Source of the DNA: Ligilactobacillus saerimneri DSM 16049
Lineage (GTDB): Bacteria; Bacillota; Bacilli; Lactobacillales; Lactobacillaceae
Assembly: GCF_000423265.1 (NCBI RefSeq)
Contig: NZ_AUHQ01000003.1
Location: 50,219-114,218, forward strand
Direction of reading: 5' to 3'
Length of the DNA: 64,000 bases
The notes under the pieces are model-generated. The model was not told the origin of the DNA. It worked only from the letters and a program-made list of their open reading frames with translations, and ran no database searches. A program made the translations under genes and the position numbers. This document shows positions 41,542 through 50,861 of this stretch, in pieces; the first letter of the stretch is position 1; every line of letters begins with the position of its first letter.

Positions 41542-41833
41542 TTTGCAGCAGTATTAGGCATGTCGAGCGTATTTTTTGCTCTTGTGGATAGCCTAAGCAT
41601 AATGATAATATAAATATGTATATTGTCTTTTTGTAGTTTTAATCATTGGGAAACAAAAAGACAACTGAATACATAGAATACAATTGAACGAAAATGATAT
41701 TAAGCGTCGATCACAGGTGCATATATAGTTATGGATCGGTGAAAGAAAACGCGATTATTTTGAATGCCGTTGGCGAGGCTGGCGGACTCGTACCTGCCAG
41801 ATGAAAACGGCATAGAGCAATGAGGTTAGAATA
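41542..41833. promoter_or_regulatory. Leader region of the polysaccharide cluster with a nested hairpin
   Basis: No gene is seen. At 41765-41812 TGCCGTT pairs with AACGGCA and inside it CTGGC pairs with GCCAG, forming a two-stem structure 20 bp before the first glycosyltransferase start. There is no T run, so it is not a simple terminator. A clear -35/-10 pair could not be fixed by eye. Confidence 0.5.
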
Positions 41834-42688
41834 ATGAAGAACAAGCAGGTAGGCGATAAATTTCCTACGTTTGCTGTTTTAATGACAGTTTATGAAAAAG
41901 AACAGCCAGCATTTTTAGACCGCTCTTTACGTAGCGTGAGCGAACAGACAGTCCGCCCTGACCAAATTGTCGTGGTGACTGATGGGCCTTTGACACCTGA
42001 ATTAGATCGGGTGTTGGCGCACCACCAAACTGCATTTGGAGAAGCATTTAAGATTGTTCGCCTGGCAGAAAATAAGGGTCGGGGCCGGGCATCACAAGCC
42101 GGAATTGACACGATTACTACGGAGTGGATTGCCCGTATGGACTCGGATGACATTTGTCTACCTGATCGGTTTGAAAAGCAGCTGCAAGCAATCGTTGCAC
42201 ATCCTCAAGTGGCAGTGGTTGGTGGCTATGTCCTAGAGTTCGCTGATGAAGAAGATAATATCGTCGGCAAGCGGAAAGTTCCGTTGACTAATGATGAGAT
42301 TCGTAACTATGCCAAGTACCGTAATCCGATCAATAACCCGGCAGTGATGTTCAAAAGGGAAGCTATCCCTAACTTAGGGGGCTATCCGACGATGAATATC
42401 CTTGAGGACTATGACTTGTGGATTCGATTTATTGCCAACGGTTATGAACTGATGAACTTGCCGGAATACCTCGTTAAGATGCGGGTCAGCTCCGGGATGT
42501 ACTCCCGGCGCGGGGGGATGGACTTCCTCAAGACCTATATCAAGATGAAGCGCAAGTGGCGTCAGATGGGCGTAGGGGACTGGAAGTCCGAGCTCACCAG
42601 TAACGTTGCGATGACCGCCAATACGTTGTTGCCTGATAAGGCCCGTAAATTGATCTATCAAAAGGTACTACATAAAAATTGTAGATAA
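41834..42688 (+). CDS. Glycosyltransferase family 2 (EpsE-like)
   Basis: The 284-residue GT-A-fold enzyme begins FAVLMTVYEKEQPAFLDRSL and shows NKGRGRASQAGI, the metal-binding DxD-type ARMDSDDICLP (residues ~98-108) and LEDYDLWIRF as the catalytic base region. It adds a sugar from a nucleotide donor to the growing lipid-linked repeat at the inner membrane face. No C-terminal span is seen. It is the first gene of the surface polysaccharide cluster, but is separated from the rest by a terminator and a reverse broken gene, so it may be expressed separately. Confidence 0.92.
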   Translation: MKNKQVGDKFPTFAVLMTVYEKEQPAFLDRSLRSVSEQTVRPDQIVVVTDGPLTPELDRVLAHHQTAFGEAFKIVRLAENKGRGRASQAGIDTITTEWIARMDSDDICLPDRFEKQLQAIVAHPQVAVVGGYVLEFADEEDNIVGKRKVPLTNDEIRNYAKYRNPINNPAVMFKREAIPNLGGYPTMNILEDYDLWIRFIANGYELMNLPEYLVKMRVSSGMYSRRGGMDFLKTYIKMKRKWRQMGVGDWKSELTSNVAMTANTLLPDKARKLIYQKVLHKNCR

Positions 42689-42696
42689 GTGAAGAA

Positions 42697-42737
42697 AGCT
42701 CGCAGTGCCAACGGTGATTGGTACTGCGGGCTTTTTA
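42697..42737. terminator. Terminator after the first glycosyltransferase
   Basis: AGCTCGCAGTGCC/GGTACTGCGGGCT stem with two G-U type pairs, then TTTTTAA. Confidence 0.8.
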
Positions 42738-42751
42738 AATAAAAAATAAAG

Positions 42752-43473
42752 TTAAATATTACCTTGTTTACTATTACTTTTGATAGAGTAAGCTGCAGAC
42801 AATGCGGAATGAAAGATTTCAATAATCTGTAATCGTTGTTTATTGCGTTGTGAAAGTAAAATTAAAATATATATTAAAATTATTAAGCAGGTGGCTATGA
42901 TTGGCGAATAAGTATAGGGCAATAAATCATGGAAATTGCGAATATGTAAGCTGTTGAAGTTAATGTTAAATAATGTAAAACCTTTTACAAGACTAGGCAC
43001 ATGATACAGGAGAGCGAGAAGGCAAAAGCTTATAGTAAGAGAAAATATAGCGTTACTATCTATATAGCTTTTATATATGTGTGTTGGGGAACTATTTTCC
43101 ATAAAGTTCTTTAAAAAGGCCAATTCTGAAAGCGAAAGTTCTGTAAAATTACAGGTCAGCAATTTACATAAGTAAAAACGATTAATATTTTTGTCACTAT
43201 TGAGATACCAGATTAACTGCCCTTTTGGGGGTAAAACAACTTTTTTGTCAAGAAAGTGTAGTATTTCAGAAAAATAGTCGCTACTTAAGCGTATGAAAAA
43301 GTAAGAATTAATATCATTCCATGTGATCCATTGCTTCTTTTTATGAGCAATTAAAATTTTAGAAAACAGTTTGTCTATTATATTACTTAGAAAAGCAATG
43401 AACTTTATCGCTACATAAAATCCTATAATTTCTATGATAATGCATAAAACACAAAGTAAAGAAAAATATGCAT
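42752..43473 (-). pseudogene. Frameshifted gene for an A+T-rich membrane protein (about 240 codons)
   Basis: Reverse-strand codons are open from about 43469 to the stop at 42752, but with no start codon until a TTG at 43162. An ATG at 43473 with a CGGAG site 6 nt upstream reads in another frame and stops after 13 codons. Adding one T to the T5 run (43466-43462) would join the two frames into one protein of about 240 residues. It would have an N-terminal span (MHIFSLLCVLCIIIEIIGFY), a soluble middle (KKKQWITWNDINSYFFIRL) and two C-terminal spans. No family recognised. Base composition is far more A+T-rich than flanking genes, suggesting transfer. Confidence 0.6.
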
Positions 43474-43806
43474 TTCAAGCTCCGTTTTGTTTACGAATTT
43501 ATATATTTATATATAAATTATATGACATAAACCAAACAGCAACAACATTTATAATGAGAGTGTTTTTATATTATTAAACAATAGGTGAATTATTAGCCTG
43601 TCATCTTTATATAAAAAGTGGTGGTTTAATTTTTTCTTAAAAATCATGTACCGTAACGGTCTGTAATGATTCTGATATTGAGTGAGATCAAGTGATAGTG
43701 GTAATATTAAACCGTATATTGCCTTTTAGCAGCAAGCTTTGAGGCATAGTCAAGATTATGAAAACTAGCACCAGAAGCGCTAAGAAAGAATTAGGGATTG
43801 AAAGCA
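43474..43806. other. A+T-rich intergenic region inside the polysaccharide cluster
   Basis: No gene is seen. It contains an ATATATTTATATATAAATTA tract near 43500-43520 and a TATAAT at about 43550. It likely holds divergent promoters for the broken reverse gene and the forward glycosyltransferase operon. Confidence 0.4.
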
Positions 43807-44751
43807 ATGAATCAACCAAAGATTTCAATATACGTGCCGGCGTATAACTGTGAAACTACGATTACCAAATGTTTGGATAGCCTGCTAGCCCAGACATATC
43901 CACAAGCTGAGATCGTAGTTGTAAACGACGGTTCTACTGACAAAACGGGAGAAATACTCGCCAACTATGCTACTTCTTGCCGGGTGATTACCCAGGCTAA
44001 CCAAGGTTTGGGGAAAACACGGCGCAATGCTATTGCAGCTTGCACAGGTGAATATGTGGCGACAGTTGACGCTGATGATTATGTCACTCCCAACTGGCTG
44101 ACAGACTGTATCACAGCTATGACAGAGAACAACGCTGATGTGGGGATGTTTGGTTTTGTATCAGTTGACCAGGAAGGGCATGAGCTAAAGTACGGGCTCA
44201 AGCGCGAATACCAAGCAGAACTACTCTCCAGTGTTGAAACCGTTCAGCGCCTAGGAAAAGATGAACTCAAGAACATGAGTTGGGGCTTCATTACGAAACG
44301 TGAATACTGGTTGCAGGTACTCGAACACCTGACTGCCAGCAGATACTATGAGGATGTAGCTTCAACCTATAAGGTTATGATGCAGGCTAACCGCGTAGCA
44401 TTGATTCCAGGGACCTACTATTATTATGTTCAAGCAGAAGGAACAATTACCAAGACTCCATCCATAAACCAGGTAACTGACTTGGAACGGATCAAGCAGC
44501 AGCTCCAAGCCGATTTAACCGGCCCTTATCAACCCTTATTAACTGATTGGATCTTCCATATTACCATGATGCAATACCAGATTCTTTCATTAATTGGGGG
44601 TCACGGAACGCAGCTCAAGCAGCTCAAACAAGATATCCTGGCTAATATTCCAGCCGGCATGAGCAAAGCTGAACGGATCAAAGTCTTGTTGGTGCGGATG
44701 AACTTATACAGCCACTTCTATGGCAGCATCAAGAAACTGAGAAATATTTAG
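43807..44751 (+). CDS. Glycosyltransferase family 2
   Basis: The 314-residue enzyme begins ISIYVPAYNCETTITKCLDS. It has VVVNDGSTDKTG (nucleotide binding), VDADDYVTPNW (DxD-type) and YYEDVASTYKVM (the ED catalytic region). The ATG at 43807 is preferred to a TTG at 43798, which lies only 2 nt from AGGGA. It opens the main run of co-directional polysaccharide genes, with a GT4-like gene 9 bp downstream. Donor and acceptor sugars cannot be read. Confidence 0.92.
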   Translation: MNQPKISIYVPAYNCETTITKCLDSLLAQTYPQAEIVVVNDGSTDKTGEILANYATSCRVITQANQGLGKTRRNAIAACTGEYVATVDADDYVTPNWLTDCITAMTENNADVGMFGFVSVDQEGHELKYGLKREYQAELLSSVETVQRLGKDELKNMSWGFITKREYWLQVLEHLTASRYYEDVASTYKVMMQANRVALIPGTYYYYVQAEGTITKTPSINQVTDLERIKQQLQADLTGPYQPLLTDWIFHITMMQYQILSLIGGHGTQLKQLKQDILANIPAGMSKAERIKVLLVRMNLYSHFYGSIKKLRNI

Positions 44752-44760
44752 TGGGGATTA

Positions 44761-45759
44761 ATGATGAAATTAGTAGTATTAACACGCCAATTTGGGATGT
44801 ATACCGGAGCGACTGTTTCGACGATCGAGTTGTTAAAACGGATCAAGGATAAGTTTGCCAGGGTGGTAGTCGTTACCATGCGGACTGATGGGACCCAAGT
44901 TGCCGGGGTTGAGTTCAAAATGGTTGCTAAAAGTCGTGACCTGAAAACTACTGCTCAACAACTAGTTGCAGGGGACCCAGAATGGGTAGGGTATTCAGAC
45001 GACCATTTTGGCTGGATGCTGGCGGACGCTAACGTCCCCTATATTCATACCTACCATGGGAACTGGCCGGATGTAAAATATCAAAGCGGACAGATGTTTT
45101 TGAAGTCGTTTTTCTTCATTCCGATGTATAAAAAAACAATTCGCAAGGCGGCAGTAACGGTCAACGTTTCACATTATATGGAAAAACGGTTCTCGGGGCA
45201 GTATGCCCAACGATCTACCGTCATCTATAATGGGATCAAACAAACGGGAGATCAGGCCAAACAACAACCAGAACATGACCGCTTAATGATGGTAGGAAAT
45301 GTTGATAAACGAAAATACGGCTATGCGGTAGCAGTTTTCAAACAGGTGGACCCAACTCGGATGCCTCCGGTCGATATCTATGGTAAGATCGTTGATGAAA
45401 AAATTGCTACTGAGTTACGGCAATATCCATTTGTCCATCTGCAAGGTCAGGTTGATCGGATCGAATTCAACCAATATACCAAGTTCCTGTGTACCTCAGC
45501 GAGTGAGAACTTACCGGTTTCAATCGTAGAAGCTTTACTGCAACGGGTACCAGTTATCAGTTTTGATGTTGGTGGGATCAAGGAAGTGGTTACTCCCACT
45601 CGGGGCCGAGTGGTGGCACGCGGGGACCTAACAGCATTTGAGCAGGCACTTTTTGCGAACGGTACATATTCATTTGCTGGCGATGATTTGGCTGATACGT
45701 TTAATTGGGACAATTCTGCACGTAAGTACTATGAATTATTTAAGGGATTAAGGCGGTAG
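44761..45759 (+). CDS. Glycosyltransferase, GT4-like (GT-B fold)
   Basis: The 332-residue enzyme starts KLVVLTRQFGMYTGATVSTI and has acceptor-domain YIHTYHGNWPDVKY. The donor-domain motifs are VSHYMEKR, VIYNGIK and the E-x7-E-like stretch TSASENLPVSIVEALLQRVP, with VISFDVGGIKEVV. This is the retaining GT4 pattern. It probably transfers a hexose to the lipid-linked repeat. It sits between a GT2 gene and the polymerase gene with very short gaps. Confidence 0.9.
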   Translation: MMKLVVLTRQFGMYTGATVSTIELLKRIKDKFARVVVVTMRTDGTQVAGVEFKMVAKSRDLKTTAQQLVAGDPEWVGYSDDHFGWMLADANVPYIHTYHGNWPDVKYQSGQMFLKSFFFIPMYKKTIRKAAVTVNVSHYMEKRFSGQYAQRSTVIYNGIKQTGDQAKQQPEHDRLMMVGNVDKRKYGYAVAVFKQVDPTRMPPVDIYGKIVDEKIATELRQYPFVHLQGQVDRIEFNQYTKFLCTSASENLPVSIVEALLQRVPVISFDVGGIKEVVTPTRGRVVARGDLTAFEQALFANGTYSFAGDDLADTFNWDNSARKYYELFKGLRR

Positions 45760-45780
45760 AAATCATTGAACGAGAGAGAT

Positions 45781-46899
45781 ATGCGAAATATATATAATTC
45801 AATCATATGTTTAGCGTATGGGATTTTTGTAGTAATTCAGGTGAGTTACAATTCATACTTTATTACTAATGGCGCCAAAATAGTCTTCTATGCCCTTCCT
45901 TATCTAGGAATGTTAGTATTGTTGGGATTAATCGTCTTGAATATTCCCTTCTTCTTGACTAATAGGCGGTCGGTGGCGCTTTTTATAGTGATGGCCCTCC
46001 TGTTTTTACTGACTTACCGGCATACAGGATACGACCAGATCTTGTACATTTATTTAGTGCCGTTCATAGTGCCAGCAGTCGGGGGCGAACGCCTACTCCT
46101 AACTGATTTCAAGGTCAGAACGATTGTGACATATTTGATAATCATTCTTTCACCTGTATTGGGGACAGTTAATATTTTTAATGCCAGCACAGGCAGATGG
46201 CGGTATTCATTGGGCTTTTACAATCCTAATAGTGTTTCAACAATGCTTTTGATGATTGCTATGGAAGCAATTGTTTTGCGGAAACTTCTTCCCCAATGGC
46301 TTGCTTGGAGCGTTAATATTGTCAGCTTTATTTTGATGGTGGCATTTACACAGTCACGGACAAGTTTATTGATATACGTTGCCTTTTTAGGCTTGCAGAT
46401 GCTTTTTGAGTATGAAGATAGAATTTTTGGCAAGATTAAATGGATATTAGCAGTCTTTCCCCTACTGCTCTTGGCCTTTTCTTACTTCGTTACTTATAAG
46501 TACATGCACCAACCGACAGGGATTTATGCCCTCCTCAACAGCTTACTCTCCAACCGCTTATACTTGGGATCATATTTTATGGAGCGGTATTCGGTTAACA
46601 TGTGGGGCCAGCAACTCAACTTCCACAATAATGGGGTAGAAGTAGGTACCCTTGATAATGGCTACCTTAATACCTTGTTGCGGAAGGGGTTAGTTCCGAC
46701 TGTTGCGATTACTGTTATTATTGGTTGGGCCTTGTACAAGTTGTGCAAGCCGAAGTATCGCAAATATTTAGCCCCGATCCTATGTTTAGTTCTAGTGGGA
46801 GTGACAGAAAATATACCGTTTAGATTTGGGTACAATGCCTTTTTGATCTTGCTAGCGGTATTGGTAAATAATAAATCACGAGAGGTTGAGGTAAAGTGA
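45781..46899 (+). CDS. Polysaccharide polymerase, Wzy-like membrane protein
   Basis: The protein of about 372 residues has about ten membrane spans and no enzymatic cytosolic domain. A large extracellular-type loop (residues ~240-300, KYMHQPTGIYALLNSLLSNR, later NNGVEVGTLDNGYLNTLL) precedes the last spans, as in Wzy/O-antigen polymerases. Wzy proteins join repeat units on the outer face after flipping by Wzx, whose gene is at 50862. The ATG at 45781 is taken after GAGAGAG. It overlaps the next gene by 4 bp. As usual for Wzy, identification relies on topology and context. Confidence 0.8.
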   Translation: MRNIYNSIICLAYGIFVVIQVSYNSYFITNGAKIVFYALPYLGMLVLLGLIVLNIPFFLTNRRSVALFIVMALLFLLTYRHTGYDQILYIYLVPFIVPAVGGERLLLTDFKVRTIVTYLIIILSPVLGTVNIFNASTGRWRYSLGFYNPNSVSTMLLMIAMEAIVLRKLLPQWLAWSVNIVSFILMVAFTQSRTSLLIYVAFLGLQMLFEYEDRIFGKIKWILAVFPLLLLAFSYFVTYKYMHQPTGIYALLNSLLSNRLYLGSYFMERYSVNMWGQQLNFHNNGVEVGTLDNGYLNTLLRKGLVPTVAITVIIGWALYKLCKPKYRKYLAPILCLVLVGVTENIPFRFGYNAFLILLAVLVNNKSREVEVK

Positions 46900-47834
46900 A
46901 AGTTAGTATAATTGTTCCAGCATATAACAATGCTACGACACTAGAAAAATGTATTACGAGCTTAAGCGTTCAAACATATAGTAATATCGAGATCATCATT
47001 ATTAATGATGGTTCGACTGACAATACCTCTGCAGTAATAGATCAACTTGCTCAGAATGATGAACGGATTCAGGTAATAACTCAAGAAAATGGGGGATTAT
47101 CAGCAGCCAGAAACACGGGAATTAAGGCGGCCACCGGTGACATCCTGATGTTTGTCGATGGGGATGATTATGTTGACCCAGATTACTGTCGCCTAGCTGT
47201 GGAGAATATGACTACATATGAATCTGACATCTGTATCATGGGTTATTTGCGGGAAGAAGGAGCCGCAATCGAAAAGCACCTCCTAGCTCATCCAGTGGGC
47301 TTGATGGCTAAGGATGAAGTCATGGTCAAGACTTCCGATCTTGATATGGGGAACTTTGTTGGGTGTAAAGCCTTTCGAGCTCATCTGTTTGAACATGTCC
47401 AGTTCTTGGAAGGCAAGAATTATGAAGATATCCGCATTTTCTATCAGTTGGTAGAATTAGCGGCTAAGATCAGTTACTGTCCCGTGACAACCTATCACTA
47501 TGTCCAACATCCTAATAGCATTGTGACGACGCTCAGTAAGCGAAACATTCGTGACTCGCTCGAAGCAGCGGCTGTCCAGTATGAATATTTTGCACGAAAT
47601 TACCCTCAAGCAGCCCAAGCAGCGCATGAATATCTCCTGGTGGTGGCAGTGCGTTACTGTCTATACATGGAGCACGATGACCTGTATTACCAAGCCCAAC
47701 GGTACCTGCGGGAAATACCAATTCCGGCCGGGTTGAAGAAGAAGTATCGCTGGCCGATGATTTTGTTCAAGCGACTGCCATTTACTTGGGGGCTCGTACG
47801 GTGGGCGGCACAACGCCTCCAACCAGCAAAGTAA
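46896..47834 (+). CDS. Glycosyltransferase family 2
   Basis: The 312-residue enzyme starts KVSIIVPAYNNATTLEKCIT with IIINDGSTDNTS, GGLSAARNTGIKAA and MFVDGDDYVDPDY as nucleotide and metal sites, and KNYEDIRIFYQL as the catalytic-base region. The start is a GTG at 46896 inside the polymerase stop (GTGA), indicating coupled translation. A basic, hydrophobic C-terminus (FKRLPFTWGLVRWAAQRL) may touch the membrane. Confidence 0.92.
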   Translation: MKVSIIVPAYNNATTLEKCITSLSVQTYSNIEIIIINDGSTDNTSAVIDQLAQNDERIQVITQENGGLSAARNTGIKAATGDILMFVDGDDYVDPDYCRLAVENMTTYESDICIMGYLREEGAAIEKHLLAHPVGLMAKDEVMVKTSDLDMGNFVGCKAFRAHLFEHVQFLEGKNYEDIRIFYQLVELAAKISYCPVTTYHYVQHPNSIVTTLSKRNIRDSLEAAAVQYEYFARNYPQAAQAAHEYLLVVAVRYCLYMEHDDLYYQAQRYLREIPIPAGLKKKYRWPMILFKRLPFTWGLVRWAAQRLQPAK

Positions 47835-47844
47835 GGGTACGAAG

Positions 47845-48843
47845 ATGAAAGAAGCAACAGTTGATGTTATTGTAACTGTCCATAACAGTGAAAAATACCT
47901 AACAGCTTGTCTGAATGCGCTGGCTTCCCAGACTTATCCGCAGGTCAACTTGATTATTGTTGATGATGGGTCACAAGACCATTCATTGGAGTTAATCAAT
48001 GAATTTAAGCACCAAACCGAGTTGCCAGTGCAGGTACTGCACAACGATGAGGGGCACGGAGTTTCTCATGCCCGCAACCAAGGTTTGGATGCTGCTAGCC
48101 ATGATTATGTAACATTTGTTGATGATGATGACGTTGTTATGCCTGATCACATTCAGATCCTGGTGGCAGGGATGGACGACCAGGGGGGACTATCTGCTAC
48201 GAGTTATCGTCGGACCAAGGATATTCCCGCGACCTTAGCGGAAATAGATAATACCCAGGTTCACCAAGCCCAGGTAACAACAGTAAAAATTGGGGAGTAT
48301 ATCTTAGGCTTTAACAAGTTCCAGGGTTATGTTTGGAACAAAATGTTTGCCCGTTCTGTTCTGGAAGAACACCAGTTACGTTTCAATGAGCACTTGTTTA
48401 TGTGTGAGGACCTTGAGTTTGTTTGCCGTTACCTAATGCAGTGTGGGGCAACTTCCCATACGGTTTCTGAAAATATCACCTATGTTTACCGTCTTAACGA
48501 AAATAGTATGGTTGAACGCCGGTTGACAGCTGAGGATGTCCTGCGCAAGGGGCAAAATGAACAGGATGCCTACCAGTTGATCACTACTGAAATGCAGGCA
48601 GCACCGGCACTGGCAGCCAAAGTAGCGCAAAAAAAGGTGGTAGTTACGACCAACCTGATCAAGGCACTGTATAGCACTGGTGCTAACCAGAAAGCAGCTA
48701 CATTTTATCGGGCTTTACGGCCGTTACTACGCAAGCAATATTGGCGGGTTGTTTTTGGCGGCTTTGTCCCGGTGAAAGACACAGTGCATTTTATTATTGA
48801 TACAGCACAGAACTATTTTAATTATAAAGGAAAGAAAAAGTAG
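47845..48843 (+). CDS. Glycosyltransferase family 2
   Basis: The 332-residue enzyme begins VDVIVTVHNSEKYLTACLNA and has IIVDDGSQDHSLE, GHGVSHARNQGLDAA and FVDDDDVVMPDH. The base region is FMCEDLEFVCRYLMQC. It lies 10 bp behind the preceding GT2 gene and 2 bp before a GT4-like gene. The sugar is unknown. It shows clear overall resemblance to the other GT2 proteins in the cluster, but differs in the acidic triad (DDDD). Confidence 0.92.
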   Translation: MKEATVDVIVTVHNSEKYLTACLNALASQTYPQVNLIIVDDGSQDHSLELINEFKHQTELPVQVLHNDEGHGVSHARNQGLDAASHDYVTFVDDDDVVMPDHIQILVAGMDDQGGLSATSYRRTKDIPATLAEIDNTQVHQAQVTTVKIGEYILGFNKFQGYVWNKMFARSVLEEHQLRFNEHLFMCEDLEFVCRYLMQCGATSHTVSENITYVYRLNENSMVERRLTAEDVLRKGQNEQDAYQLITTEMQAAPALAAKVAQKKVVVTTNLIKALYSTGANQKAATFYRALRPLLRKQYWRVVFGGFVPVKDTVHFIIDTAQNYFNYKGKKK

Positions 48844-48845
48844 GT

Positions 48846-49880
48846 ATGAAAAGGTTAGTAATTGCGGGCCCTCTTCCTGACCGTGATGGCAAAAGTGTTG
48901 GTGGGGTGGCCGAGTTTGATTTGATGGCTGCCAAAGCATTGGCACCTTTCTTCGAAGTGATCGTCGTCACAGCTACTGCGAACCCAGAAGGGGATCCAGC
49001 GTTTAAAACTGAATGTACAAAAGGACTCTGGCAAATTAAAGCCCGAATCAACCAGTTGCAGCCTGACTATATCCTGTCGAGTTTGCAGTATAGTTTCCCT
49101 GTGGCCTTTGCTAAGGGGGGATGGAAACTACATTTTGTTCACGGCTTTGTTAATGCGGCTAACTATCCGTTGATGAAGCGGTTAGTGTGGTGGATATTAA
49201 ACAAACTGGTGCAAAAGCGGTTTGATTTGCAAGTGGGAAATAGTGCTTTTACTCAGATGATCAACCGTGAGATGTTGACCAACCCTGTTGACCAGGCCCT
49301 GCCTTTAGCGATCCAAGACGCCTATTTTGACCCTTATCCTCAGAATGAACGGGACATTGATGTGATCTATGTCGGGCGGATTGTGAAGTCTAAGGGGATT
49401 GCCAAGATTATCCGTGCCCTCCAGTATCTTCCCCAGGGGACCAAGATGACAGTGGTTGGGGATGGGGCTGACCGCAAAGAAATGGAAGCTTTAGCCCAAG
49501 AGTGTGGGGTCGATGTTACTTTTGTTGGGAGCAAGCCCCGCCAGGAAATTATTAACTATTATCGCCGGGCTAAGGTCTTTGTTTCATTAAACGCTGCCGA
49601 ACCGTTTGGCTTAACTTATATCGAAGCTTTGACCCAGGGGTGCAAGATCCTCTGTCCAATTACGGGTGGCCAGGTGGAAAATCTTCTTGCCTACCGTGAG
49701 CGGGTTGAGTTTGTTAGTCAACTCACCCCTAAAGCAATTGGCACTAAAATGACCACCCTACTAGCTAGAAAGGTAGCTCCAGTTGATTTGCAAGCTCTAA
49801 GCACCAAGTATTCCAGCCAAGCCTTTGGGCGTAATATGAGTGAGATAATAGAAGGGGTAGGAAACGCACATGAAGATTGA
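48846..49880 (+). CDS. Glycosyltransferase, GT4-like (GT-B fold)
   Basis: The 344-residue enzyme starts KRLVIAGPLPDRDGKSVGGV, a glycine-rich acceptor motif. It carries DVIYVGRIVKSKGIAKIIRA, MTVVGDGADRKEMEALAQEC and SLNAAEPFGLTYIEALTQGC (E-x7-E), all typical of GT4 donor domains. It overlaps the Stealth gene by 11 bp. Together with the GT4-like protein at 44761 it supplies the retaining linkages of the repeat unit, while the five GT2 enzymes are presumed inverting. Confidence 0.9.
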   Translation: MKRLVIAGPLPDRDGKSVGGVAEFDLMAAKALAPFFEVIVVTATANPEGDPAFKTECTKGLWQIKARINQLQPDYILSSLQYSFPVAFAKGGWKLHFVHGFVNAANYPLMKRLVWWILNKLVQKRFDLQVGNSAFTQMINREMLTNPVDQALPLAIQDAYFDPYPQNERDIDVIYVGRIVKSKGIAKIIRALQYLPQGTKMTVVGDGADRKEMEALAQECGVDVTFVGSKPRQEIINYYRRAKVFVSLNAAEPFGLTYIEALTQGCKILCPITGGQVENLLAYRERVEFVSQLTPKAIGTKMTTLLARKVAPVDLQALSTKYSSQAFGRNMSEIIEGVGNAHED

Positions 49881-50850
49881 TTTTGTGATTACATGGGTGG
49901 ATAGTACTGATCCCAAGTGGTTGGCTAAAAAGGATCAGTACGCCAATGTTAAATCTAATTACAGTGATAGCAAGACCGCAGAACGTTTTCGTGACTATGG
50001 CACCCTGCGTTACCTGTTACGGAGTATTGAAAAGTATGCTCCCTGGGTTAACCATGTCTTCTTGGTAACTGACAACCAGCGTCCGGAATGGCTCCGTGAT
50101 ACTTCTAAGTTAACGGTGATCGACCATACGGACTTTCTCAAGCCGGATGATTTGCCGGTCTTTAACTCCAATGCGATCGAATTAAGCTTAGATAAGATTC
50201 CCGGTTTAGCGGAACATTTTGTTTATTTCAATGACGACGTCTTGTTGAATAAACCAGTTAAACCAGCAGATTTTTTTGACGACAATGGTGCTCCGCGCGA
50301 TACGCGGATCTACTTCAGTTTACGGCCGAAAGAGGACTTTGATTCCATCCAGTTTACCAATTTGAAACTGATTAACCGTGATGTGATCAAGGGACAGTGG
50401 CCCCTCACCAAGAAGGGGTTGTTTAACCGTGGTTACGGGCGCAACAACCTCCATAATTCCTTGCAATTATTGCGGAAATGGGTCACAGGTTACTACAATC
50501 CTCACAGTGCCTTTAGTTTTACCAAGAGTGATTTTCAGCAGGCACGAGAACTCTGGGCACAAGAGTTTGCCCAGACCAGTACCCACCGCTTCCGCAAGCA
50601 AAATGAGATTTCCTTGTGGCTGATTTGCTATTTGCGTATGGAATTAGGGCAGTTTGCCCCACGGGCACTGACATTTAGCCAATATTACACAATTACAGAT
50701 GGGGATCGGATCCAAAGCGATCTGCAAGCAGCAAACCACAAAGTCCTCTGTATCAACGATACCGAAACAGATAACTATGTGGCCGATATTACCAAACTCA
50801 ACCAAGCCTTGGCGGAGAAGTTCCCCACCAAGTCAATCTTTGAACGATAA
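49870..50850 (+). CDS. Stealth-family hexose-1-phosphate transferase
   Basis: The 326-residue protein has the Stealth conserved regions in order. CR1 is IDFVITWVDSTDPKW at residue 2. CR2 includes RFRDYGTLRYLLRSIEKYAP, HVFLVTDNQRPEWL and AEHFVYFNDDVLLNKPV. CR3/CR4-like segments are NPHSAFSFTKSD and RFRKQNEISLWLICYLRME. Stealth proteins, related to GlcNAc-phosphotransferase and capsular CpsY, transfer sugar-1-phosphate from UDP-sugar. This implies a phosphodiester linkage in the polysaccharide, giving it negative charge. It overlaps the preceding GT gene by 11 bp and precedes the flippase gene by 11 bp. Confidence 0.9.
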   Translation: MKIDFVITWVDSTDPKWLAKKDQYANVKSNYSDSKTAERFRDYGTLRYLLRSIEKYAPWVNHVFLVTDNQRPEWLRDTSKLTVIDHTDFLKPDDLPVFNSNAIELSLDKIPGLAEHFVYFNDDVLLNKPVKPADFFDDNGAPRDTRIYFSLRPKEDFDSIQFTNLKLINRDVIKGQWPLTKKGLFNRGYGRNNLHNSLQLLRKWVTGYYNPHSAFSFTKSDFQQARELWAQEFAQTSTHRFRKQNEISLWLICYLRMELGQFAPRALTFSQYYTITDGDRIQSDLQAANHKVLCINDTETDNYVADITKLNQALAEKFPTKSIFER

Positions 50851-50861
50851 AGGAGAAGGCT

